Origin: Planctomycetia bacterium
GTDB lineage: Bacteria > Planctomycetota > Phycisphaerae > UBA1845 > UTPLA1
Assembly (NCBI GenBank): GCA_015075745.1
Contig: JABTTW010000002.1
Coordinates: 944,453 to 1,008,452 of the forward strand
Direction of reading: 5' to 3'
Length of the DNA stretch: 64,000 nucleotides
Numbering within the stretch: position 1 is the stretch's first letter; each line of letters begins with the position of its first letter. Positions 52,358 through 58,990 of the stretch are shown piece by piece. The notes under the pieces are model-generated. The model did not search any database, had not been told where the DNA came from, and worked only from the letters and a program-made list of their open reading frames with translations. Position numbers and translations under genes: made by a program.

Positions 52358-53689
52358 ATGGCTGCTGATCGCAATGCACTAAAGGTGGGGGCCGTCACGA
52401 TCGCCGTCGCGGTCGCTTTTTTCATGATTCTGATCTGGATCAGCCAGGGCGTCAGCGGCTCAATGAGTCGCATCGCCGTCCGGTTTGAGTCCTCTCCCGC
52501 CATGCCCACCCTCTCCCCCGGCTCCACCGTCCTCGTCGGCGGCCAAAAGGTCGGCAAGATCACCGCCGCCACCCTCAACCCCTACGAAGTCGAGGACATC
52601 GCCACAAAAAAGAAGGTCACCCGTTATTACGTCTGGGTCGAGGCCGACATCCGCGAAGACCTAACGCTCATGTCCGACTGCGAGGCCATCGCCGAAGGCC
52701 CGCCCCTCGGCGGAGACGGCATCCTCAAGATCAATCTCGGCGTTTCACCGCAGCCGTTCACCGGTGAATACATTGATGGCGCCCAGCCCGCCGGCTTCGC
52801 GGCCATCCTTGCCTCACTCCAGAGCGAGTTCGACGGCGCAAACCCCTCCAGCCTCCTCGGACAAATCAAGACCCAGCTCGATCCGCAGGCCGACACCTCG
52901 CTCATCGCCAAGTTCCTCAAGTCCGCCGACGACATCAATGCCATGACAACGGCACTCGGCAACCAGCTCGGCTCCGAGGAAAAGACCATGCTCCTCGGAA
53001 AGATTCACGCCATCGTTGACAACATCAATTTCATGACCGGCTCCCTTCGAACCGAAACCGACGGGGCAAACCGTCAGGCCCTGCTCGGCAAAATTCACCT
53101 CGCCATCGACTCGCTCAACGACGGGCTCGGGTCGGTCTCTCGCGTCCTCACCACCAACGAGCCGACCCTCGACAGGTCCCTGAAAAACATCGCCCACATG
53201 ACCGACAACCTCGCCGGCGAAACAGACGCATCCAGGCCCGACAGCCTGATGGCGGAGCTCAAGAAAACCGGCGTGATGATCAGCAAGACCGTGGACGACG
53301 TTCACACTATGACATCGACAACCCGCGAGATCGTCGTCATCAATCGCGAGAACATCGACCGGATGCTCGTGAACTTCAAAGAGGCCTCCGACCACATCAA
53401 AAACGGCATGAAGTACGTCCTCCGCCACCCCTGGCGACTCTTCAACGAACCCAAGCAGACCGAGATCAAGCAACTGGCGATCTTTGACGCCGCGCGAAGC
53501 TTCGCCGAGGCCGCCACCCGCATCGACGACGCATCCGCCCAATTAAGAGCCCTCGCCGAACTTCACGACGGCGCCATTCCCTCCGACGCCCCGGAGCTCG
53601 ACCGCATCAAGGCCGATCTCGACCAGAGTCGGGAAAAATATAAGAAGGCCGAAGAAGAATTGTGGCGGCAATTGAATATCAATAACTGA
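52358..53689 (+). CDS. MCE-domain (MlaD-like) substrate-binding protein
   Basis: A 443-residue protein anchored by one N-terminal helix (ALKVGAVTIAVAVAFFMILIWISQGV) with a single MCE domain at about 40-150: IAVRFESSPAMPTLSPGSTVLVGGQKVGKI and LTLMSDCEAIAEGPPLGGDGILKINLG. The remaining 290 residues are mostly helical, with repeated IH-x-I-D-N/S-x-N patterns (KIHAIVDNINFMTGSLRTETDGANRQALLGKIHLAIDSLND) that suggest a long coiled-coil needle, and a Lys/Glu-rich coiled-coil end. MCE proteins form hexameric tubes that carry lipids across the periplasm. It starts nine bases behind the ATPase. Confidence 0.93.
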   Translation: MAADRNALKVGAVTIAVAVAFFMILIWISQGVSGSMSRIAVRFESSPAMPTLSPGSTVLVGGQKVGKITAATLNPYEVEDIATKKKVTRYYVWVEADIREDLTLMSDCEAIAEGPPLGGDGILKINLGVSPQPFTGEYIDGAQPAGFAAILASLQSEFDGANPSSLLGQIKTQLDPQADTSLIAKFLKSADDINAMTTALGNQLGSEEKTMLLGKIHAIVDNINFMTGSLRTETDGANRQALLGKIHLAIDSLNDGLGSVSRVLTTNEPTLDRSLKNIAHMTDNLAGETDASRPDSLMAELKKTGVMISKTVDDVHTMTSTTREIVVINRENIDRMLVNFKEASDHIKNGMKYVLRHPWRLFNEPKQTEIKQLAIFDAARSFAEAATRIDDASAQLRALAELHDGAIPSDAPELDRIKADLDQSREKYKKAEEELWRQLNINN

Positions 53690-53696
53690 AGCTGAA

Positions 53697-54410
53697 TTAC
53701 GACCCGGGCTGGGAGGCGGGCGAGGCATCGTCCGTTACCGGCCGCGATGTCGCCGCTGATTCATCGCTGTTTGACGGCGCTTGCCGAACCGTGCGAAGCG
53801 GCTCACTAGACGGTCGACCGAACTCCTGCACCCAGAAGGGCCCGTCTGCCCCGCCGAGTTTGACCGCCAGGCCGATCTCCGTGAAGTCCGGGTCGAGAAT
53901 GTTGGCCCGATGTCCCGGCGAGGCCATCCACGCCTCCATCACTTCCTCGACGCTCAACTGCCCGGCCGCCAGGTTCTCGCCGACTTTCGTGAATGGATAA
54001 CCAAAGGCGATGGCCCGCGAATCAATCGTCGAATTGTCGAACGGGTCGCGATGCGAGAAAAATCCCCCATCGGCGAGTCGGCACGCATAAAAGTCAGAAA
54101 CCACCATCAGCGTGTCTTCGCGCTTAAGGGCGGCGAGACCCGCCTTGCGGCGCTCGGCGTTGACCGCCGCGAACAAATGCGAAAGAACCACCTCGCCAAG
54201 CGGAGGATCGCTGCAGACGTCCATTTCCAACAGACGGGCCGTCGCAGTCGCGGGATCCGACAGATTGGGGTTCTTCAGGGGCAATGCGCCCCCTTCCTGA
54301 CATGCGCCGAGGAAAAGCGGCATCAATGCGCAAACCGCCCAGCCGCTCGTCCAACGGGTAAAAATACCCCGTAGGACCGGTCGGGCGAGACTTCCGTCAG
54401 GCCTGACCAT
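53697..54410 (-). CDS. CAP/SCP-domain lipoprotein
   Basis: A 237-residue exported protein from ATG 54410, which has GGAGGAG directly upstream; the frame extends to 54461. The signal ends in MPLFLGAC, a good lipobox. The CAP domain covers about 75-210: LFAAVNAERRKAGLAALKREDTLMVVSDFYACRLADGGFFSHRDPF, then KVGENLAAGQLSVEEVMEAWMASPGHRANILDPDFTEIGLAV and the strand PFWVQEFGRP. The His and Glu residues of the CAP cavity (FFSHR, GENLA) are present. The C-terminal 40 residues are Ser/Pro-rich. Bacterial CAP proteins are extracellular and mostly without a known activity. It is convergent with the MCE gene. Confidence 0.9.
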   Translation of the reverse strand: MVRPDGSLARPVLRGIFTRWTSGWAVCALMPLFLGACQEGGALPLKNPNLSDPATATARLLEMDVCSDPPLGEVVLSHLFAAVNAERRKAGLAALKREDTLMVVSDFYACRLADGGFFSHRDPFDNSTIDSRAIAFGYPFTKVGENLAAGQLSVEEVMEAWMASPGHRANILDPDFTEIGLAVKLGGADGPFWVQEFGRPSSEPLRTVRQAPSNSDESAATSRPVTDDASPASQPGS

Positions 54411-54565
54411 ACTCCTCCCAATGAACTGAATTTCAGGCATGTACAATACCGCCCCTTTCAATCAGTTTATCCTTTCTATCGGTCGCGAACAACGAACTCT
54501 CACGCGCAAACCCCGGTTCCCATAAACTGATACGCAATAAGCGGCTACGGCCCCTAAAATCGGTC

Positions 54566-55267
54566 ATGGATTTCTCGAGCTCCAAAATCGAACCTGCCTC
54601 ACCTCAGTCGCCCGGCCTCAAAGACGACCCTCCGGCAGCCCGTCGCCTGCGGATGGTGGACCAGCAAATCATGACCCGTGGGATCAAAGATGCCCGCGTC
54701 CTCGACGTCATGCGCTGCCTCCCGCGTGAGAACTTCGTGCCGGCTGATCGCGCCAACGATGCATACGACGACCGCGCCATGCCGGTTGGCCTCGGTCAGA
54801 CGATTTCTCAACCCTACATCGTCGCCTACATGACCGAAGCCCTTGGCATCGAGCCGCACCACCGAGTTCTGGAAATCGGAACCGGCACCGGCTACCAGAC
54901 CGCCGTCCTCGCCATGCTCGCCCGTCACGTGCTCACCATCGAAAGATTGCCGGAGCTCTCCGAGCTCGCCGCCGCCCGTCTGGCCGAACTCAAGCTGACC
55001 AACGTCGCTTTCAAAGTCGCCGACGGGACCGTTGGCTGGCCCGATGAAGCGCCATTCGATCGGATCATCGTCACCGCCGCCGCGCCGGGAATCATATCCG
55101 CCCTCGTCGATCAACTCGCGGATGGCGGCAGGCTGCTCGCCCCCATCGGCGATGAGCCGCAGCAACGACTCACTCTAATCGAAAAAGTAAAGGGAAGATT
55201 GATCGAGCGGCCGCTCATCGGCGTCCGATTCGTTCGCCTCATCGGCCAGGCCGCTTACGACGAATAA
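54566..55267 (+). CDS. pcm: Protein-L-isoaspartate O-methyltransferase
   Basis: A 233-residue repair methyltransferase that methylates isoaspartyl residues in aged proteins using S-adenosylmethionine. Marks are RMVDQQIMTRGIKDARVLDVMRCLPRENFVPADRANDAYDDRAMPVGLGQTISQPYIVAYMTEAL, the SAM-binding loop VLEIGTGTGYQTAVLAML, and the acidic loop IERLPELSELA. The C-terminal part has FDRIIVTAAAPGIISALVDQLADGGRLLAPIG. Its N-terminus carries about 30 extra Ser/Pro-rich residues, with no signal peptide. It is divergent from the CAP gene and convergent with ftsY. Confidence 0.95.
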   Translation: MDFSSSKIEPASPQSPGLKDDPPAARRLRMVDQQIMTRGIKDARVLDVMRCLPRENFVPADRANDAYDDRAMPVGLGQTISQPYIVAYMTEALGIEPHHRVLEIGTGTGYQTAVLAMLARHVLTIERLPELSELAAARLAELKLTNVAFKVADGTVGWPDEAPFDRIIVTAAAPGIISALVDQLADGGRLLAPIGDEPQQRLTLIEKVKGRLIERPLIGVRFVRLIGQAAYDE

Positions 55268-55324
55268 AAAATCCGCGACAGAGTTATTTCCCCGAAAGGA
55301 TTCGTGAAAGAAATGGACCGGCGC

Positions 55325-56239
55325 CTACTCTGAAAAAAGCGCCTCGACGAATGTATTGGGATCGAACGGCTCGATGTCGTCGATCTGCTCGCCCAGCCCC
55401 ACGAACTTCACCGGCACCTTCAGTTGATCGCGGATGCCCACCACGATGCCGCCCTTCGCCGAGCCGTCCAGCTTCGCCAGGAAGATCCCCGTGACCTTGA
55501 CGTGCTCGCTGAAGCTGCGCGCTTGATTCACCGCGTTCTGCCCGATCGTCGCGTCGAGCACCAGCAAAACCTCATGCGGTGAGCCCGGAATTTTCTTTTC
55601 TACCACCTTTTGGATCTTGGAAAGCTCCCGCATCAGGTTGTCCTGCGTGTGAAGTCGTCCCGCCGTATCGAGCAGCAGAATGTCCGCTTTCCGCGCGATC
55701 GCCGCCTCGCATGCGTCGTAGGCCACCGCCCCCGGGTCGGCGTCCTGCCCGTGCTTGATGATGTCCACCCCGCACCGTTCGGCCCACTCGGTCAATTGCA
55801 GCACCGCCGCGGCCCGAAACGTGTCACACGCCCCGAGAATGACCTTTTTCCCCTGTTGCTTCAGGTAATTCGCCAGCTTCGCAACGCTCGTCGTCTTGCC
55901 CGAGCCGTTGATGCCCGCGACAAGAATCACCGTCGGACCGCTCGCCGCCTTCGCCAGCGCACGCACGTCCTCCGGCCACTTCTCAATGATGTGCTGCTTC
56001 AGATAGGCGATGATGTCCTGGGACTCGGCGATCTCCCCGCGCTTCCACGCCCCACGCACCGCCCCGATCAACTTCTCCGCCGTCGCCGGACCGAAGTCGT
56101 CCTGAATCATCGTGTCGTGGACCTGCTCCAGCAGGCTTTCGTCAATCTTGCGGCCAAAGGGCAGCACCGACTGAAAGCTGCGGACAACCTTGTCGCGCGT
56201 CTTCGTCAGGGCCTTCTTGAAGCGATCGAATAATCCCAT
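55325..56239 (-). CDS. ftsY: Signal recognition particle receptor FtsY
   Basis: A 304-residue GTPase that docks SRP-bound ribosomes at the membrane. ATG 56239 gives MGLFDRFKKALTKTRDK, the membrane-binding amphipathic start; the frame reaches 56257. The long acidic A domain of enterobacterial FtsY is missing, leaving only the NG domain. G motifs are GINGSGKTTSVAKLANYLKQQGKKVILGACDTFRAAAVLQLTEWAERCG, DTAGRLHTQDNLMRELSKI, KLDGSAKGGIVVGIRDQLKVPVKFVGLGEQIDDIEPFDPNTFV. It begins seven bases behind the nusB stop, so the two are co-expressed. Confidence 0.97.
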   Translation of the reverse strand: MGLFDRFKKALTKTRDKVVRSFQSVLPFGRKIDESLLEQVHDTMIQDDFGPATAEKLIGAVRGAWKRGEIAESQDIIAYLKQHIIEKWPEDVRALAKAASGPTVILVAGINGSGKTTSVAKLANYLKQQGKKVILGACDTFRAAAVLQLTEWAERCGVDIIKHGQDADPGAVAYDACEAAIARKADILLLDTAGRLHTQDNLMRELSKIQKVVEKKIPGSPHEVLLVLDATIGQNAVNQARSFSEHVKVTGIFLAKLDGSAKGGIVVGIRDQLKVPVKFVGLGEQIDDIEPFDPNTFVEALFSE

Positions 56240-56246
56240 GTAACTC

Positions 56247-56708
56247 TCAGCCCTCAACCGGCGGCGCGGGCTCTTTCGCGGCGGTGCTGTCTCCCCCGCC
56301 GCCCGATGCCGCCTGCTTTCTCAGCGCATCGAGCACGCCGTTCACAAACGCCGGCGAATCCGCCGTCCCGAAAATCTTCGCGATCTCCACCGCCTCATTG
56401 ATGGCCACCGCGGTCGGCACCTCCGGCCGCGCGCGAAGCTCGCAGAGCCCCACGCGCAAGACGTTGCGATCGACCGCCGACATCCGCGTCGTCGCCCAAT
56501 GCTCCGCAACCGCCTGGATGGCAGCGTCGAACGCCTCCCGGTCTTTCCATATCTCGTGAACCAGCCCCCGCGCATACTTCTGCGTGCTCTCCGGCGGAGA
56601 CTCATCCGCGAAGAATGAGTCGAGCTGCGCAAGCGAGTCATCGCCGAGCACGTCGAGTTGACAAAGCGCCTGCATGGCGAGGATTCGCGCCTGATGACGA
56701 TCTTTCAT
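56247..56708 (-). CDS. nusB: Transcription antitermination factor NusB
   Basis: A 153-residue helical protein from ATG 56708; an upstream start at 56744 is less likely. It opens KDRHQARILAMQALCQLDVLG and continues with YARGLVHEIWKDREAFDAAIQAVAEHWATTRMSAVDRNVLRVGLCELRARPEVPTAVAINEAVEIAKIFGTADSPAFVNGVLDALRKQ, the complete NusB core. The last 20 residues are a Gly/Ala/Pro-rich tail not needed for the fold. NusB binds BoxA RNA with NusE during rRNA transcription. It lies 44 bp behind ribH and 7 bp ahead of ftsY; ribH-nusB is a common bacterial pair. Confidence 0.96.
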   Translation of the reverse strand: MKDRHQARILAMQALCQLDVLGDDSLAQLDSFFADESPPESTQKYARGLVHEIWKDREAFDAAIQAVAEHWATTRMSAVDRNVLRVGLCELRARPEVPTAVAINEAVEIAKIFGTADSPAFVNGVLDALRKQAASGGGGDSTAAKEPAPPVEG

Positions 56709-56752
56709 GGTGGCATCATTACAGCGGGCCCGACGAATCCGCAAGCTGCGGC

Positions 56753-57256
56753 CTATCGTCCCGGCTTTTCGGTGGGTCGGTGCGCTCGAAGAAGCATGAC
56801 CATCTCAATAGCGGCAAGCGCCGCGTCCTCCCCCTTGTTCCCGTGATCCCCACCCGCACGTGCGACAGCCTGCTCAACCGTATCCGTCGTCAGCACGCCG
56901 AAACCAATCGGCACGTTCGTTTGCAGACTAACCTGCGCTAGGCCCCGTGCCGACTCGCCGCCGACGTGGATGTGGTGCGTCGTCTCGCCGCGAACCACAC
57001 AGCCCAGCGCGACCAGCGCATCGTACCGGCCGGTCCGCGCAAGAGCCTGCGCCGCCAGCGGCAACTCCCACGCCCCCGGCACCCACACCTCCGTCACATC
57101 CGACGCGCGAACACCGTGCTTCAGCAGCGCATCGCGCGCCCCGGACAAAAGGCGCGACGTAATGTTGTCGTTGAACCGGCTGACGATAATCGCCACCCGA
57201 AGCCCCGAACCGTCGAGCTTCTCGCCCTGCCTGGATGGTGTGCCGCTTTGCGCCAT
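56753..57256 (-). CDS. ribH: 6,7-dimethyl-8-ribityllumazine synthase
   Basis: A 167-residue enzyme of riboflavin synthesis that condenses 5-amino-6-ribitylaminouracil with dihydroxybutanone phosphate. ATG 57256 is preferred over the open frame to 57310. Marks are VAIIVSRFNDNITSRLLSGARDALLKHGV, VWVPGAWELPLAAQALARTGRYDALVALGCVVRGETTHHIHV with the catalytic His, VPIGFGVLTTDTVEQAVARAG and NKGEDAALAAIEMV. The full set of active-site residues is present, so this is a functional capsid-type or pentameric lumazine synthase. It is the first gene of the ribH-nusB-ftsY unit. Confidence 0.97.
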   Translation of the reverse strand: MAQSGTPSRQGEKLDGSGLRVAIIVSRFNDNITSRLLSGARDALLKHGVRASDVTEVWVPGAWELPLAAQALARTGRYDALVALGCVVRGETTHHIHVGGESARGLAQVSLQTNVPIGFGVLTTDTVEQAVARAGGDHGNKGEDAALAAIEMVMLLRAHRPTEKPGR

Positions 57257-57648
57257 GATCCGTGCCCAAAGAATAGCCGCGATCGCGCCGCCCGACCACG
57301 TCAGCTCCAATACTCTGCGTTCAGGTATGAATCATGGCCAATGGAAGTATCGATTTTGAGCCCCGACAGGGGCGCCAGATCGTAGCCGCGGGCGTGAGCC
57401 CGTGGAGAAAGAAAGCCGAAATCTCAAAGCCCCGAATGGGGCGACAGAGCGTTGCCGGACGAAGAAATCTCACGATGAACCAATATCCAAAACGCAACAT
57501 CTAGGTCTGCTCTCACCCAACGCCGCCGCGCCGATCCATCAATGCCCGAACGTTGTGACGGGCCCCCGGCAAAGTTAAGATGGCTGAAAGAAAATATCAG
57601 ATGGAGACTTGCCCGATTCCGGTCGCCCTCTTCGATTAAAGTGCTTGG
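57257..57648. other. Intergenic region between ribH and the molybdenum hydroxylase genes
   Basis: No gene is seen. The central part is a palindromic repeat element annotated separately. Both divergent transcription units must start from here, but no clear -35/-10 pair was found. Confidence 0.5.
57358..57450. repeat. REP-like palindromic intergenic repeat
   Basis: Two copies of a 21-base unit lie 69 bp apart: GCCCCGACAGGGGCG plus CCAGAT at 57360-57380, and GCCCCGAATGGGGCG plus ACAGAG at 57429-57449. Each unit is a hairpin with a GCCCC/GGGGC stem. Between them CCGCGGGC (57386-57393) and GCCCGTGG (57398-57405) form an 8-bp stem with one mismatch around GTGA. The layout (short GC hairpins with conserved flanks, intergenic) resembles REP/BIME elements. 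Only one location is visible in this window. Confidence 0.6.
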
Positions 57649-58461
57649 ATGTTCCACCAGCCCCGAAATCTCGATGAAGCCCTCGCCATTCGGGCAAACC
57701 TCGGTGCCGACGTCACCCCCATCGCCGGCGGGACCGACATCGTCGTGGCACTCAATCGCCAGGCCAAACCCCCCCGCCACTTCCTCGACCTCACCCACGT
57801 GGCCGATGGCTCAACCGTCCGCCGCGACAACGGCCAGTGGTTTCTCGCCGGAGGCGCGACCTTTACCCAACTCGGCAAGCTGCCCATAAAGGCACTCGCC
57901 CAGGCCGCCATGACCGTCGGCGGACCCGCCATTCGCAACGCCGGAACCATCGCCGGCAACCTCGGCACCGCCTCCCCCGCCGGCGACGGTTGCGTCGCCC
58001 TGATGGCGATGGATGCCCAGATCGAGCTGTCCCACGCAACCCGCGGCAAACGTTCGCTCCCCATCCACGACTACTTCACCGGCTTCCGCAAGACCGCTCT
58101 CCTCGCCGACGAACTCATCACCGCCGTCCGTTTCGACGCCGACTGGAAAACAGCCTGGTACAAAATCGGCAAGCGCGGCTCCATCAACATCAGCATCGTC
58201 TGCTGCGCCATCGGCATGAATCCGCGCGGCGAAGTTCGCATCGCCTTCGGCTGCGTCGCCCCCACCGTCATCCGCACCCGACAGGCCGAGGCCATCATCG
58301 CAAAGGACGGACTCACCGATGCCGCCATCGAGGCCGCCGCCCAGTCCGCCATGAAGGAAGTCGCCCCAATCGACGACCATCGCTCGTCGGCGACCTATCG
58401 CCGCGCCATGTGCGGCGTGCTGACCCGCAGATTGCTCCGCGACCTGCGCCAAGGGAATTGA
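57649..58461 (+). CDS. Molybdenum hydroxylase FAD-binding subunit (XdhB/CoxM family)
   Basis: A 270-residue medium subunit. The FAD motifs are DVTPIAGGTDIVVALNRQ near residue 25 and GGPAIRNAGTIAGNLGTASPAGDGCVALMAMDAQIEL near residue 87. The C-terminal CO_deh_flav_C domain starts at about 165 (GSINISIVCCAIGMN) and runs to the end. It passes electrons from the iron-sulfur subunit to NAD+ or another acceptor. It is the first of three genes in the order FAD, 2Fe-2S, molybdopterin. No ribosome binding site precedes the ATG. Confidence 0.93.
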   Translation: MFHQPRNLDEALAIRANLGADVTPIAGGTDIVVALNRQAKPPRHFLDLTHVADGSTVRRDNGQWFLAGGATFTQLGKLPIKALAQAAMTVGGPAIRNAGTIAGNLGTASPAGDGCVALMAMDAQIELSHATRGKRSLPIHDYFTGFRKTALLADELITAVRFDADWKTAWYKIGKRGSINISIVCCAIGMNPRGEVRIAFGCVAPTVIRTRQAEAIIAKDGLTDAAIEAAAQSAMKEVAPIDDHRSSATYRRAMCGVLTRRLLRDLRQGN

Positions 58462-58504
58462 GTTTTTCTCATTTAGCCGCGTCGCTTGCGACGCGCACGA
58501 CAAA

Positions 58505-58990
58505 ATGACCCAGACCAACGACACAACGTGGCGACTCCGATGCACCGTCAACGGCGATCCCGTTGACGCCGACGTCGCACAAGACGAAACCCTCCTCTTC
58601 TTCCTCCGCGACCGCCTCGGCCTCACCGGCGCCAAGGGCTCCTGCCTCGAGGGCGAGTGCGGCTCCTGCACCGTCATCGTCGACGACAAGCCGATCAACA
58701 GTTGCCTCGTCCTCTGCCCGCAGATGCAGAATCGCAACATCGAAACCATCGAAGGCCTCGCCCACGGCGACAAGCTGCACGTCCTTCAGGAAAAGTTCCT
58801 CGCCTCCGGCGCCGCCCAGTGCGGCTACTGCACCCCCGGCCTCATCATGTCCGCCAAGGCCCTGCTCGAAGCCAATCCAAATCCGTCGGAACAGGAGTTC
58901 TTCGAAGGCATGGAAGGAAACATCTGCCGCTGCACCGGCTACGCGGCCATCTGCGAGGCAATCAAATCCGCCGCCCGGGAATGGAAATGA
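58505..58990 (+). CDS. Molybdenum hydroxylase [2Fe-2S] subunit (XdhC/CoxS-type small subunit)
   Basis: A 161-residue small subunit with two [2Fe-2S] clusters. The plant-type cluster uses CLEGECGSCTVIVDDKPINSCLVLC (about residues 48-72). The second cluster uses CGYCTPGLIMSAKALL and NICRCTGYAAICEAI (about 110-155). The fold N-terminus reads LRCTVNGDPVDADVAQDETLLFFLRDRLGLTGAKGSC. All eight cysteines are present. It starts 43 bp behind the FAD subunit and ends in an ATGA overlap with the large subunit. Confidence 0.96.
   Translation: MTQTNDTTWRLRCTVNGDPVDADVAQDETLLFFLRDRLGLTGAKGSCLEGECGSCTVIVDDKPINSCLVLCPQMQNRNIETIEGLAHGDKLHVLQEKFLASGAAQCGYCTPGLIMSAKALLEANPNPSEQEFFEGMEGNICRCTGYAAICEAIKSAAREWK

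Noticed and set aside
57358-57450. Possible CRISPR remnant
   Set aside because: Only two units, both self-palindromic, with a structured spacer and no cas genes nearby.
58657-58986. Upstream extension of the molybdopterin subunit frame
   Set aside because: It overlaps the small-subunit gene in another frame and consists of Arg/His/Pro-rich shadow sequence; the ATGA overlap at 58987 gives a natural start.
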